A stretch of DNA of 64,000 nt from Sphaerisporangium perillae (lineage in GTDB: Bacteria > Actinomycetota > Actinomycetes > Streptosporangiales > Streptosporangiaceae), in the NCBI RefSeq assembly GCF_023276435.1, contig NZ_JALLPO010000004.1, positions 62,001 to 126,000 on the forward strand, written 5' to 3'. The notes under the pieces are model-generated. The model searched no databases. It was not told the DNA's origin and saw nothing but the letters and a program-made list of their open reading frames with translations. Shown here piece by piece: positions 52,369 to 61,304 of the stretch. Each line of letters opens with the position of its first letter. The stretch's first letter is position 1. A program made the translations under genes and the position numbers.

Positions 52369-53763
52369 ATGCGGACGAGCGGAGAGGCCGAGCGTGTGGC
52401 CCGGTTGCTCGGCGTGTGGCGCGACGAAACGCCCGTGAGCGTCCCGCTCCGGGACGCGCTCGCTGAGCTGATCGACGGCTCGTACCTGCCGGCCGGCTGG
52501 CGTATGCCCGGCCAGCGGGCGCTGGCGACCGCGCTCGGTGTGGCCAGGGGCACGGTTGCCCGGGCGTACACCGAGCTCACAGCGAGTGGCCGCTTGACCG
52601 CGATGCGCGGTTCGGGCACGTATGTCCGCAGAGCCGCAGGCCTGGTACGGCCCGATGAGGGACGGCTGAGCTCGTTCGGTGACGGCCGGGTGGTCGTCGA
52701 TCTCTCCTCCGGGGCGCTTCCCGGCTCCGAGCTGGTCGCACGCGTCATGCCGGAGGTCAGCAGGCAGCTGCTCGAGCACCACCTCCATGAGACCGGGTAC
52801 CACCCCGCAGGACTGCCGGAACTGCGTGCCGCGCTCGCCGCCCGCATCACGGAGCAGGGTCTGCCCACGCGTACGGACCAGGTGATGGTCACCGCAGGCT
52901 CCCAACAGGCCATCTGGTTGATCGCGACCGCCCTCGCCGGGCCCGGCACGTCGACCCTCGTCGAAGACCCCAGCTACCGAGGGGCTCTGGAAGCCTTGGC
53001 GGCCGCGGGCGGCCGCCTGCGGGGCATCCCTTTGACCCCGGCCGGCGTGGACCTGAGCCTTCTCGAGGCCGCCATCGGCGACGCGGATCTGCTCTACGTA
53101 CAGACCGCGCTGCACAACCCGACCGGTGCCCACATGCCGGAGGCGCAGCGCAGAGTCCTCGCCGACATCGCGGCCAGGCGCGGCACTCTCGTGGTCGACG
53201 ACCAGTCGCAGGCCGAGCTCGGCTGGTTCCGGTCGCAGCCGATGCCGGGGCTCGAACGAATGGCCGACCCTGAACGACTGCTGATCGTGGGCACGCTGTC
53301 GAAGCTGTTCTGGGGCGGGCTGCGAGTGGGATGGGTACGAGGGCCTCGGGAGATCATCGGACGGCTCGCGGCGCTGCGCGGCAGCATCGACCTCGGCGGC
53401 CCGATCGCCGACCAATTGGCGGCGCTGCAGCTGCTGCCCCAGGCGGATCGGCAGCGGGAACTGCGCCGCGAGTTCCTGGCACGGCAGTTCGCGGTCACCG
53501 CAGAGGTCCTCCGTACCGTTTTGCCCCGTTGGCATTGGAGCACCCCCGTGGGCGGGTCAGGCCTCTGGACCGACACCGGTCAGGACGCCGTGGCCCTCGC
53601 GCAGCGTGCTTTGGTACGCGGAATCCGGCTCACCGCCGGCCCGGCGTTCTCTCCGCACGGCGGGCACCGCACCTTCGTGCGGCTGCCCGTATGGCACCCG
53701 CAATTCCGATTCGCCGATGCGGCTCAGGTCATCGCTGACCTTCAGGGCACCCGGTCTCCATGA
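52369..53763 (+). CDS. MocR-type regulator (GntR HTH plus PLP aminotransferase domain)
   Basis: This 464-residue protein has an N-terminal GntR winged helix (about 15-85: VPLRDALAELIDGSYLPAGWRMPGQRALATALGVARGTVARAYTEL) and a fold-type-I aminotransferase domain. The PLP-binding Lys is in GTLSKLFWGGLRVGW. MocR proteins bind DNA under control of PLP and an amino substrate. Start ATG 52369 has GAGAGG upstream. It is divergent from the Tm-1-like cluster and probably controls it through the palindrome at 52322-52347. Confidence 0.92.
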   Translation: MRTSGEAERVARLLGVWRDETPVSVPLRDALAELIDGSYLPAGWRMPGQRALATALGVARGTVARAYTELTASGRLTAMRGSGTYVRRAAGLVRPDEGRLSSFGDGRVVVDLSSGALPGSELVARVMPEVSRQLLEHHLHETGYHPAGLPELRAALAARITEQGLPTRTDQVMVTAGSQQAIWLIATALAGPGTSTLVEDPSYRGALEALAAAGGRLRGIPLTPAGVDLSLLEAAIGDADLLYVQTALHNPTGAHMPEAQRRVLADIAARRGTLVVDDQSQAELGWFRSQPMPGLERMADPERLLIVGTLSKLFWGGLRVGWVRGPREIIGRLAALRGSIDLGGPIADQLAALQLLPQADRQRELRREFLARQFAVTAEVLRTVLPRWHWSTPVGGSGLWTDTGQDAVALAQRALVRGIRLTAGPAFSPHGGHRTFVRLPVWHPQFRFADAAQVIADLQGTRSP

Positions 53764-53909
53764 ATGGTCGTAGCGCTCGAACGAGGCCGGCATGCAGGCG
53801 CCGGCGAACGCGGTCGACCTGTCGCTGCTGAAGTGGGGGCGGCCATCGCGTAACGGCTCCTGCTGGGCGGCGGTCACTTCGAGCCGCGAAGGCGGCGAAG
53901 GAACCGACG

Positions 53910-54272
53910 CTACGTCGTGTGAATCTTGTCGAGGTTGACTTCTATCCAGTTGCGCAGTGCTGCCAGTGGTGTGGCGACGCCTCGACCGATGTCGGTGAGG
54001 GCGTATTCGACGTGCAACGGTACTTCCGGGTAGATGGTGCGGTCGACGAAGCCGAAGTCCTCAAGCTTGCGCAGTGTCTGGGTGAGCACCTTGGGACTCA
54101 CGCCCTGAAGCCTGCTTTGCAGTTCACCGAATCTGTGGGGTTGTTCTTCGAGCGCGCCGATGATCAGGGTCGACCACTTGTTGGCCAGGAGATAGAGCAC
54201 GTCGCGGCCCGGACATTGGGCGGAGTAGATGTCGTGCTTCTCGTGTCGGTCTGTCGCGCAGGCCCTCACCAT
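53910..54272 (-). CDS. HxlR-family transcriptional regulator
   Basis: This 120-residue protein is a typical HxlR winged helix: CPGRDVLYLLANKWSTLIIGAL, then HRFGELQSRLQGVSPKVLTQTLRKLEDFGFV and RTIYPEVPLHVEYALTDIG. The Cys near the N-terminus is common in redox- or electrophile-sensing members. It is divergent from an MDR-family oxidoreductase gene, with repeat operators between them. Such pairs often respond to quinones or aldehydes. Confidence 0.92.
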   Translation of the reverse strand: MVRACATDRHEKHDIYSAQCPGRDVLYLLANKWSTLIIGALEEQPHRFGELQSRLQGVSPKVLTQTLRKLEDFGFVDRTIYPEVPLHVEYALTDIGRGVATPLAALRNWIEVNLDKIHTT

Positions 54273-54305
54273 CGCCGCGGCCAGTCTCCCTCCGAGCTCA
54301 TACTT

Positions 54306-54339
54306 CCGAATGGATAGTACTTGCCGAATGGATAGTACT
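54306..54339. promoter_or_regulatory. Two 16-bp direct repeats, 18-bp period
   Basis: CCGAATGGATAGTACT occurs identically at 54306-54321 and 54324-54339 between the divergent HxlR and oxidoreductase genes. The unit ends in the palindrome AGTACT. It is a good candidate for HxlR binding. Confidence 0.7.
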
Positions 54340-54445
54340 GGCCCTTGCGGGTAACTAGCACCCTCGGGGTAGTTTCCGGGCCGGTAGGCGCGATCGACCG
54401 CGGCGGTCGCCCACGTCGGATCTGTCTGGAAGGGAATCCTTTTTC

Positions 54446-55399
54446 ATGGAGCTCACGATGCGCGTCGCACGGCAGGAAGCCTACGGCCCTGGCCAGGAGT
54501 TGGAGATCGTCCAGGTCAATCGTCCCAGTGCGTTGCCGGGCGAGGTGCTGGTCCGGGTGTGTGCCGCGGGGGTGAACCCGGTGGACTGGAAGACCCGCGC
54601 GGGTGGGGGAATCGCCGGGCTGCTGGGGGACGGACCGCTGGTGCCCGGGTGGGACGTGTCGGGTGTGGTCGAGGAGGTCGGGCCGGGCGTGACCCGTTTC
54701 GAGGTGGGTGACGAGGTGTATGGCATGCCACGGTTCCCCGGCCGCGCGAACGCCTATGCCGAGTATGTTTCCGCGCCGCCGCGCCACCTTGCCCGCAAAC
54801 CCGCCAGCATCGATCACGTGCGGGCGGCGGCGGTGCCGCTTGCGGGGTTGACGGCGTGGCAGGCGCTGGTGGACACCGCCAAGATCGCTGCCGGGCGGCG
54901 GGTCCTGATCCTTGCCGCGGGTGGCGGGGTCGGTCACCTCGCCGTGCAGATCGCCAAAGCCCGCGGAGCTCATGTCATCGGCACCGCGAGCGCCGGAAAG
55001 CATGATCTCCTGCGTGACCTGGGCGCGGACGAACTCGTCGACTACACCGTGACGGACGTCGGGGAGGTGGTGCGCGACATCGATGTCGTGCTCGATCTCC
55101 TCGGTGGCGACCACACCACCCGTGTCGTGCCGACGTTGCGTCCCGGCGGCCTGCTGATCACCACACCCGACCCCCCGGCACCGGCGGCCGAGCGAGCGGC
55201 GGCCGAGGCCGGCGTGCGCCTGACCTGGATTCTGGTAGAGCCCGATCACCACGCCCTCGACCAGCTCACCGAACTGATCGAACAAGGCAAGATCCGCGTG
55301 GAAATCGACAGCACGTGGCCGTTGGCGCAGGCGGCGCAGGCGCACAAGACCGGGAGCCTCGGTCACACCCGCGGCAAGATCGTGCTCGAAGTCGCGTAA
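54446..55399 (+). CDS. MDR-family NADPH-dependent oxidoreductase
   Basis: This 317-residue protein is a zinc-free medium-chain reductase of the quinone-oxidoreductase type: VRVCAAGVNPVDWKTRAGGG, GWDVSGVVEEVGPGV, and the nucleotide motif VLILAAGGGVGHLAVQIAKARGA (about 152-174). The end HTRGKIVLEV is typical. It likely reduces a quinone or enone with NADPH. It is related to the protein at 14922-15926. An HxlR regulator lies divergently with two direct-repeat operators. Confidence 0.92.
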   Translation: MELTMRVARQEAYGPGQELEIVQVNRPSALPGEVLVRVCAAGVNPVDWKTRAGGGIAGLLGDGPLVPGWDVSGVVEEVGPGVTRFEVGDEVYGMPRFPGRANAYAEYVSAPPRHLARKPASIDHVRAAAVPLAGLTAWQALVDTAKIAAGRRVLILAAGGGVGHLAVQIAKARGAHVIGTASAGKHDLLRDLGADELVDYTVTDVGEVVRDIDVVLDLLGGDHTTRVVPTLRPGGLLITTPDPPAPAAERAAAEAGVRLTWILVEPDHHALDQLTELIEQGKIRVEIDSTWPLAQAAQAHKTGSLGHTRGKIVLEVA

Positions 55400-55495
55400 G
55401 GGGCTCCCCCCGAAGCCACAGCTTCCCCGCCTGACCCTGTGACCCGCGCCGACCGGTCGCCGAATGCGACCGGTCGACGGCTGGTCGCGGGAGTG

Positions 55496-55753
55496 TTAGC
55501 TGGAGAACAGCATCCCCATGAAGCCGCGGTCGCGGTGACCGCGGTGACCGTGGTGCGGCGCGCCCCATGCCGGTCCGCCGTGCGGCGGGGGCGGGGAGGA
55601 GTAGTGCTGCTGGGACCACTGGCTCTCGACCCTGGCGAGGGTCTCGAGCTCTCCGTAGTCCAGGAAGATGCCACGGCAGTTCTCGCACTGCTCAATGTGG
55701 ACGCCGTTGCGGTCGTAGGTCCGCATGTTACCGCTGCACTTCGGGCAACGCAT
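55496..55753 (-). CDS. TFIIB-type zinc-ribbon protein
   Basis: This 85-residue protein has a zf-TFIIB zinc ribbon: MRCPKCSGNMRTYDRNGVHIEQCENCRGIFLD with two CxxC pairs. A C-terminal tail rich in His, Pro and Gly ends in RGFMGMLFSS. ATG 55753 is preferred over 55771 because AAGGAGAG lies seven bases upstream. The family is common but unassigned; nucleic-acid or metal binding is likely. Confidence 0.88.
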   Translation of the reverse strand: MRCPKCSGNMRTYDRNGVHIEQCENCRGIFLDYGELETLARVESQWSQQHYSSPPPPHGGPAWGAPHHGHRGHRDRGFMGMLFSS

Positions 55754-55789
55754 CGGGTCGCTCTCCTTCAAGTGGCCTCAAAGGCGAGC

Positions 55790-56779
55790 CTACGGCCGGA
55801 CGGCGGCGTGCGCGATCCTCCCGCAGGAGGAGACGAGGGCCTGCTCCACTTCGTCCAAAGGACGGCCCTCCGCGCCCGCCGCCGCCACCGCCGTGGCCGC
55901 CAACTGGACCGTCAACGCACGGGCCGGGGCGTCCAGTTCCCGCCACGGATCGGCGCGTGACACGGCGGATCCGCCGGCGTCGAGGTAGGCGGTGAGGAAG
56001 CGCCCCCACAGGTCCGGGTCGAGCAGCCCGGTCGCGAACCAGGCCGCGGGGCGGGCGAGGTCCCACGCCGGATCCCCGGCGCCGAGGTCGTCGACGTCGA
56101 TGAGCACCCACTCGCCCTCATACCGGACGATCTGGCCGAGATGCCAGTCACCGTGGGCCGGTCTCCCCGCACCTGGCCCTGTGCCGCCCGCCCCGGACAG
56201 GACGGGAAGGGTCCGAAACGCCTCGCGGATGACCGCGGCCGGACCGGCGTACGCGCCGTCCAGGGCGTCCAGCCTGCTGACGGCACGCGGCACGCGGGCC
56301 GGTCCGCCGGACGGGGGGAGGGCCAGGCCGGCCGCGGGCACGGCGTGCAGCCGGGCGAGCAGCCCGGCCGCGGCCTCCCAGGGGGCCGCGGCGGGATCGG
56401 ACGGCTCCACCGGCTCGCCCGCCGGCCACACCGTGACCGGCCGGCCCGCGACGTGTTCCACCCGGTCGGTGAGCGGCGGGAGCAGCACCCCGGGCAGCGC
56501 GAGGGCCGCGCGCAGGCGTGCGGTGAGGGCCGCCTCGTCGGTGCCCTCGGGATGTGCCTTGACGACCACGTCGCCGGCCCGCACGACGAGCACGCGGGTG
56601 TCCTTCAGGATCGCGACCGCCGGCGTCGCCGCCCCGCCCCGCGCGGTGGCGGCCCGCCCATCCGGCCCGGCCCGCCCATCCGGCTCCTCCGGGATCCCGC
56701 CGCTCCGTCTCGCTCCGCCCGCCGACGCCGCGTGTTCGCGGGCGAGGCGGGACAGCCGCTCGGCCAGGGGTGTGGTCAC
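55790..56779 (-). CDS. Phosphotransferase-family (APH-like) kinase
   Basis: This ~329-residue protein has the APH/choline-kinase-like fold. VVVKAHPEGTDE carries the ATP-binding Lys. The catalytic loop AHGDWHLGQIV fits H-G-D-x-H, and the metal site LIDVDDLGAGDPAWDLA follows. The natural substrate is unknown. The start is uncertain: GTG 56779 has a purine-rich GAGAAAG, while ATG 56827 would add 16 residues but leaves almost no spacer to the divergent LLM gene. Confidence 0.8.
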   Translation of the reverse strand: MTTPLAERLSRLAREHAASAGGARRSGGIPEEPDGRAGPDGRAATARGGAATPAVAILKDTRVLVVRAGDVVVKAHPEGTDEAALTARLRAALALPGVLLPPLTDRVEHVAGRPVTVWPAGEPVEPSDPAAAPWEAAAGLLARLHAVPAAGLALPPSGGPARVPRAVSRLDALDGAYAGPAAVIREAFRTLPVLSGAGGTGPGAGRPAHGDWHLGQIVRYEGEWVLIDVDDLGAGDPAWDLARPAAWFATGLLDPDLWGRFLTAYLDAGGSAVSRADPWRELDAPARALTVQLAATAVAAAGAEGRPLDEVEQALVSSCGRIAHAAVRP

Positions 56780-56839
56780 GCTTTCTCGCCAGGAAGGGTC
56801 ACCGGTCCAATCTAAGGGCGGGGTCATAGGGTGAGGACC

Positions 56840-57745
56840 ATGAGGATCGGCTTTGGAGTTCCCGTCTCGGGCTCGTGGGCGACGCCCGCCAACATGCTTC
56901 GTCTCGCGCGCCGCGCCGAGGAGCTCGGCTACGACTCGCTGTGGACCTTCCAGCGATTGCTCTACCCGGTCGGCCATCCCATGGGGCCGCAATACCGCAG
57001 CGTCCAGGACCCGATCGTGACCCTGGCGTACCTGGCGGGGGTGACGAGCCGCGTCCGGCTCGGGGTCGCGGTGCTGAACATGCCGTTCTTCTCTCCGGCG
57101 CTGCTGGCCAAGCAGCTCGCCACGTTGCAGGACGTGTCGGGCGGGCGGCTGGACGTGGGGCTCGGCCTCGGCTGGCTGCCCGAGGAGTTCGTGGCCTCAG
57201 GGGTGCCCATGGAGGGCAGGGGACGCCGCGCGGTCGAGTACCTGCAGGTGCTGCGCCGGCTGTGGCACGACGACATCGTTTCGCACAAGGGGGAGTTCTA
57301 CGAGATCCCGCCGTCGCACCAGGACCCGAAGCCGCACCCCGTGCCGCCCGTGCTGCTCGGCGGGACGGCCGAGGTGGCGCTCCGGCGGGCCGGCGAGCTG
57401 GGGGACGGCTGGATCAGCTCCAGCAGGGCGGACCTCGCCACGATCGACCACCAGATCTACATTGTAAAGGAGGCCGCCCGCGCCGCCGGGCGTGACCCCG
57501 GCGCCCTGCGGTTCGTGTGCCGGGGCGTCACCAAGGTGCGGGAGGGCGGCCTGCCCGATCGTGCGCCCTTGAGCGGGTCGCTGGACGAGATCCGGGCGGA
57601 CGTCGAGGCCCTGGCCGCCACCGGGGTCACCGAGCTGTTCCACGACCTCAATTTCGACCCCGAGGTCGGCCCCCCGGACGCCGACCCCGCCGCGTCGATG
57701 CGCCGCGCGGAGGAGACCCTGGAGGCCCTGGCTCCCGGAGCCTAG
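56840..57745 (+). CDS. LLM-class (F420-dependent-type) oxidoreductase
   Basis: This ~301-residue protein is a luciferase-like monooxygenase/F420-dependent reductase: MRIGFGVPVSGSWATP at the start, EELGYDSLWTFQ, RVRLGVAVLNMPFFSP and the tight GRLDVGLGLGWLPEEF segment, a hallmark of actinobacterial F420 LLM proteins. The role (oxidation or reduction of a secondary metabolite or lipid) cannot be deduced. GTG 56831 three codons upstream is an equally possible start. Confidence 0.88.
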   Translation: MRIGFGVPVSGSWATPANMLRLARRAEELGYDSLWTFQRLLYPVGHPMGPQYRSVQDPIVTLAYLAGVTSRVRLGVAVLNMPFFSPALLAKQLATLQDVSGGRLDVGLGLGWLPEEFVASGVPMEGRGRRAVEYLQVLRRLWHDDIVSHKGEFYEIPPSHQDPKPHPVPPVLLGGTAEVALRRAGELGDGWISSSRADLATIDHQIYIVKEAARAAGRDPGALRFVCRGVTKVREGGLPDRAPLSGSLDEIRADVEALAATGVTELFHDLNFDPEVGPPDADPAASMRRAEETLEALAPGA

Positions 57746-57798
57746 GGCGATCGCGCCGGAGTGTGAGAGCAGCCGAGGAAGATGGGCCTCGAAATTAC

Positions 57799-57812
57799 AC
57801 CAAGCGTTTGGT
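57799..57812. promoter_or_regulatory. TetR-type palindrome in the SnoaL-like gene promoter
   Basis: ACCAAGCGTTTGGT forms an imperfect palindrome (CCAA-GCGT-TTGG) 12 bp before ATG 57824. The pattern resembles operators of TetR-family repressors. No TetR gene is in the window. Confidence 0.35.
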
Positions 57813-57823
57813 TGGATAGCGGC

Positions 57824-58267
57824 ATGATCTCCATGAAGGAAACAGCCGATCGGCTGGAGATGGCCGACGTGCTGGCCCGGTACGCGTATGCCGTGGACAG
57901 CGGCGAGTGGGACCGGCTCGACACCGTGTTCACCGAGGACGCGATTATCGACTACACGTCGGCCGGCGGCATCAAGGGCACGAGGCGGGAGGCCCAGGCG
58001 TGGCTGGCGGACGTCCTGCGGCGCTGGCCGGGACGCCTGCACCTCATCGGCGCGATGTCCATCCGGTTCGAGGGCGAGAACGGGGACGAGGCCCTCGTGG
58101 TGGCCTCCTTCGCCGACACGCTCGCGCCTTCCAGGGAGGCCGTCGCCGCCGACACCCCCGGCCTGATCCAGGGCGGCGGCTGGTACCACCACCGCATGGT
58201 CCGTACCCCAGCCGGGTGGCGGAGCAGGGAACTGGTCGAGGAGCAGACCTGGCGCACCATGAGATGA
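57824..58267 (+). CDS. SnoaL/NTF2-like protein
   Basis: This 147-residue NTF2-like protein of the SnoaL-4 style has DRLEMADVLARYAYAVDSGEWDRLDTVFTEDAIIDYTSAGG, the standard opening of the family, and GWYHHRMVRTPAGWRSREL near the end. Family members are isomerases, dehydratases or ligand binders. No signal peptide is present, unlike the two paralogues at 21223-22491. Start ATG 57824 is one of two close candidates (57833). Confidence 0.88.
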   Translation: MISMKETADRLEMADVLARYAYAVDSGEWDRLDTVFTEDAIIDYTSAGGIKGTRREAQAWLADVLRRWPGRLHLIGAMSIRFEGENGDEALVVASFADTLAPSREAVAADTPGLIQGGGWYHHRMVRTPAGWRSRELVEEQTWRTMR

Positions 58268-58354
58268 CCGCGCCGCGGTGACGGCGGGTGAAATGTCGGC
58301 CATGCACCTGTCATCCTGGGTTCGTAAGCCAAGGACGTCGAACGCGGGGGAACG

Positions 58355-59137
58355 GTGAACGAGCGCAAGCCGATCGAATGCTGGCTGTCGGACATGGACG
58401 GCGTCCTCGTCCACGAGGGGAGCCCCGTGCCGGGGGCCGATGAGTTCATCCGCAGGCTGCGAGACTCCGGCAAGCGGTTCCTGGTGCTGACCAACAACTC
58501 CATCTACACCCCGCGCGACCTGTCCGTACGGCTGCGCGGCGTCGGCCTTGAGGTGCCGCCGGAGTCGATCTGGACTTCGGCGCTGGCCACCGCCAGGTTC
58601 CTGGACGACCAGCGGCCCGGCGGGTCGGCGTACGTCATCGGCGAGTCGGGCCTGACCACGGCCCTGCACGACGCGGGGTACATCCTGACCGACACCGCTC
58701 CCGACTACGTGGTGCTCGGCGAGACCCGCACCTACAGCTTCACGGCGATAACCAAGGCCATCCGCCTCATCGACGCCGGCAGTCGCTTCATCGCCACCAA
58801 CCCCGACGCCGTGGGCCCGTCCAACGAGGGCTCGCTGCCCGCCTGCGGAGCGGTCGCCGCGATGATCACCAAGGCCACGGGCGTGGAGCCCTACTTCGTG
58901 GGCAAGCCGAACCCGATGATGATGCGTAGTGCCCTGAACGCCATCGACGGGCACAGCGAGAGCACCGTCATGATCGGCGACCGGATGGACACCGACATCG
59001 TGTCCGGCATGGAGGCGGGGCTGCACACGATCCTCGTGCTCACCGGGGTGACCTCCAAGGACCAGGTCGACCGCTACCCGTTCCGTCCCTCGCGCATCGT
59101 CGACTCCGTGGCGGATCTCATCGACCTCGTGAAATGA
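58355..59137 (+). CDS. HAD-IIA (NagD-like) phosphatase
   Basis: This 260-residue HAD hydrolase has motif [10 protein letters not shown] (D13, D15), motif II VLTNN, the Lys in FVGKPNP and motif [14 protein letters not shown]. The C2 cap places it with NagD/PGP-type phosphatases that hydrolyse sugar or nucleotide phosphates. GTG 58355 follows a GGGGGAACG ribosome site. The substrate is unknown. It is followed on the same strand by an unrelated DinB-like gene. Confidence 0.92.
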   Translation: MNERKPIECWLSDMDGVLVHEGSPVPGADEFIRRLRDSGKRFLVLTNNSIYTPRDLSVRLRGVGLEVPPESIWTSALATARFLDDQRPGGSAYVIGESGLTTALHDAGYILTDTAPDYVVLGETRTYSFTAITKAIRLIDAGSRFIATNPDAVGPSNEGSLPACGAVAAMITKATGVEPYFVGKPNPMMMRSALNAIDGHSESTVMIGDRMDTDIVSGMEAGLHTILVLTGVTSKDQVDRYPFRPSRIVDSVADLIDLVK

Positions 59138-59176
59138 CTGCCATACCCTGTCAGGCTTTCTGGGCAGGATGGTGAC

Positions 59177-59815
59177 ATGACGGACGTTTATCTGGAGCTG
59201 GGTCCCAAGAAGGTCTTCGCCTGCGCCTACGACTGGCCGGGCTGGTGCCGCGTCGGCAAGGGGGAGGAGGGCGCCTTGGCGGCGCTCGCCGAGTACATCC
59301 CCCGCTACCGGGTGATCGCCGAGCGGGCCGGGCTTCCATTCGAACCCGACGCGTTCACCGTCGTCGAGCGGACGCCGGGGAACTCGACCACCGACTTCGG
59401 CGCTCCCGGGGCCGTTCCCGAGATCGACGCCCACCCGGTCGACGTGGCGACCGCCGAGCGCGGCACCGCGCTGGTCCGGGCGGCCTGGGAGGTGTTCGAC
59501 GAGGTCGCCGCCGCCTCTCCTGAGGAACTGCGCAAGGGGCCGCGCGGCGGCGGCCGGGACCGCGACAAGATGGTGTCGCACGTGGTGGAGGCCGAGCGGT
59601 CCTACGCGCGCCAGATCGGCGTGCGGCACCGGCCGTTCGCGCCGGATGACCACGTGGCCCGGGCGGCGATGCGCGACGAGATCGCCGGCGTGCTGGGCAA
59701 GCCCTCCGACGGTTCACCCCTGCGCCCGGGCGGCTGGCCGGCCCGGTACGCCGCCCGGCGCATCGCCTGGCACGTGATCGACCACATCTGGGAGATGGAG
59801 GACCGCCGGACCTGA
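59177..59815 (+). CDS. DinB-like helical protein of unknown function
   Basis: This 212-residue protein has GRDRDKMVSHVVEAERSYARQIG and a C-terminal RIAWHVIDHIWEMEDR. Both are typical of the DinB/YfiT-like metal-binding helix bundle, with His residues that could bind a metal. The N-terminal ~90 residues include YDWPGWCRVGKGEEGALAAL, a pattern seen in many actinobacterial proteins of this kind. The activity is unknown. Confidence 0.75.
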   Translation: MTDVYLELGPKKVFACAYDWPGWCRVGKGEEGALAALAEYIPRYRVIAERAGLPFEPDAFTVVERTPGNSTTDFGAPGAVPEIDAHPVDVATAERGTALVRAAWEVFDEVAAASPEELRKGPRGGGRDRDKMVSHVVEAERSYARQIGVRHRPFAPDDHVARAAMRDEIAGVLGKPSDGSPLRPGGWPARYAARRIAWHVIDHIWEMEDRRT

Positions 59816-59828
59816 CGGCCGCCGAGGG

Positions 59829-60254
59829 TCAGCTCTCGTCGGTGCGGCGCAGGCGCTTGATGTCGGAGCGGTGCTTCTTGGCCGTGAGACGTCGCTGGAC
59901 CGCGCGGCGGGACGGCTTGGTGGACCGGCGCTTGGCGGGCGGGGGAGCGACGGCGTCCTCGAGCAGGCGCGACAGGCGGACCCGCGCGGCCTCGCGGTTG
60001 CGCAGCTGCGAGCGGTACTCCGAGGCGGTGATCGTGATGACGCCGTCGACCATCCGGGAGCCGAGCCGCTCCAGCGCGCGGGCCTTGAGCGGCGGCGGGA
60101 GGGCCTCGGTGGCCTGGAGGTCGAAGCTCAGCTCCACGCGGCTGTCGGTGGTGTTGACGCCCTGGCCGCCCGGCCCGGAGGAACGCGAGAAACGCCAGCT
60201 CAGCTCGGCCTCCGGGATGGCGAGCGAGTTGCGTACGAGAAGTGGACCGGGCAT
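59829..60254 (-). CDS. arfB: Alternative ribosome-rescue peptidyl-tRNA hydrolase
   Basis: This 141-residue protein carries the RF1-like catalytic motif SGPGGQGVN (GGQ at about 29-31) and the basic C-terminal tail KRRSTKPSRRAVQRRLTAKKHRSDI (25 residues, not fully listed here) that inserts into the mRNA channel. ArfB releases peptides from ribosomes stalled without a stop codon. It lacks the codon-recognition domains of release factors. It converges with the DinB-like gene. Confidence 0.93.
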   Translation of the reverse strand: MPGPLLVRNSLAIPEAELSWRFSRSSGPGGQGVNTTDSRVELSFDLQATEALPPPLKARALERLGSRMVDGVITITASEYRSQLRNREAARVRLSRLLEDAVAPPPAKRRSTKPSRRAVQRRLTAKKHRSDIKRLRRTDES

Positions 60255-60433
60255 TCCCCCAGCGTAGCCGCTAGGGCCCGCCAGGGATCAACCCATTTGT
60301 TGCACTTCCCGGCGGGTCAGTGTCCGGTGACCTGGGTGAAGCCGCTTGCTAAGATCGCCGGGCTGGAGCACAGTGTCCCTGTACTCCCAGCGCCTGCCGG
60401 GCCGAGTACGCACACGACGTGGGAGGCCGTGCG

Positions 60434-61285
60434 GTGGCGAGCATCGTGGGGGTTCACGGCATCGGCAAGTACCGCTACTTCGCGGCCGCGGGTTCCGCGC
60501 GGGGCGCGGCCGAGGTCATGCGGGACAAGTGGAACCGCTACCTGCACGCCGGCCTCGGAGGCGGCGTCCCGTACGCCGGGCAGTCCTACGTCAGCGAGGT
60601 GGCCTACTACGCCCACCTGCTCCGCGAGGAGACGCCGCCCGCGACCAGGCGTGACCTGCGCAAGATGGACCCGCCCTCCCAGCTCGTGCTGGCCGGCTGG
60701 ATGGAGCAGCTGGGCGGGGCCGGGTCCGGCGCGGGGGAGACGCTCACCGGGCTGATCCACCGGTTCGCCGAGTGGCTGCTGCTGAAGCTCGGGCCGAGGG
60801 CCAAGGACTTCGCCGAGGATTTCTGCCCCGAGGTCGCGGCCTACTTCGCCGGCGCGGACGCGGCGGCGAGGGTGCGTTCGCGTGACGCCGTGGCCGACGC
60901 GATCCGCCGCAACAAGCCCAAGGTGCTCATCGCCCACTCGCTGGGGAGCGTCGTGGCCTACGAGGCGCTGTGGGCCCATCCCGACCTCTCGGTCGAACTG
61001 TTCGTCACGCTCGGCAGCCCGCTGGCGATGCGCAACGTCGTCTTCGAGCGGCTCCAGCCGCTTCCGGCGGCCGGGCGCGGCCGGTGTCCCAGCGGGGTGC
61101 GCCGCTGGGTGAACATCGCCGACAAGGACGACATCGCCGCCATCCCCGGGGCCTTGAAGAGCCGTTTCGACGGCGTCACCACCGACGAGAAGGTCAACAT
61201 CAACTGGGCGGACTTCCACACCGCGCGCAACTACCTGGCCTGCGGAGCGGTCAACGAGCACGTGCGGCCGTTCCTCGCCTCCTGA
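60434..61285 (+). CDS. Lipase-like alpha/beta hydrolase
   Basis: This 283-residue protein has the oxyanion-type start ASIVGVHGIGKYRYF and the nucleophile elbow LIAHSLGSVVAYEAL (G-x-S-x-G variant with His-Ser). FVTLGSPLAMRN carries the conserved Leu-Gly-Ser-Pro, and the His is in NWADFHTARNYL. No signal peptide is seen. GTG 60434 is chosen for GGGAGG seven bases upstream. The substrate is unknown. Confidence 0.8.
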   Translation: MASIVGVHGIGKYRYFAAAGSARGAAEVMRDKWNRYLHAGLGGGVPYAGQSYVSEVAYYAHLLREETPPATRRDLRKMDPPSQLVLAGWMEQLGGAGSGAGETLTGLIHRFAEWLLLKLGPRAKDFAEDFCPEVAAYFAGADAAARVRSRDAVADAIRRNKPKVLIAHSLGSVVAYEALWAHPDLSVELFVTLGSPLAMRNVVFERLQPLPAAGRGRCPSGVRRWVNIADKDDIAAIPGALKSRFDGVTTDEKVNINWADFHTARNYLACGAVNEHVRPFLAS

Positions 61286-61304
61286 CTTCGGTACTATCGC
61301 GATC

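Noticed and set aside
57197-59653. Very long open frame on the minus strand
   Set aside because: It is antisense to three well-recognised genes (LLM, SnoaL-like, HAD) and arises from high third-position GC; its translation is low-complexity and matches nothing.
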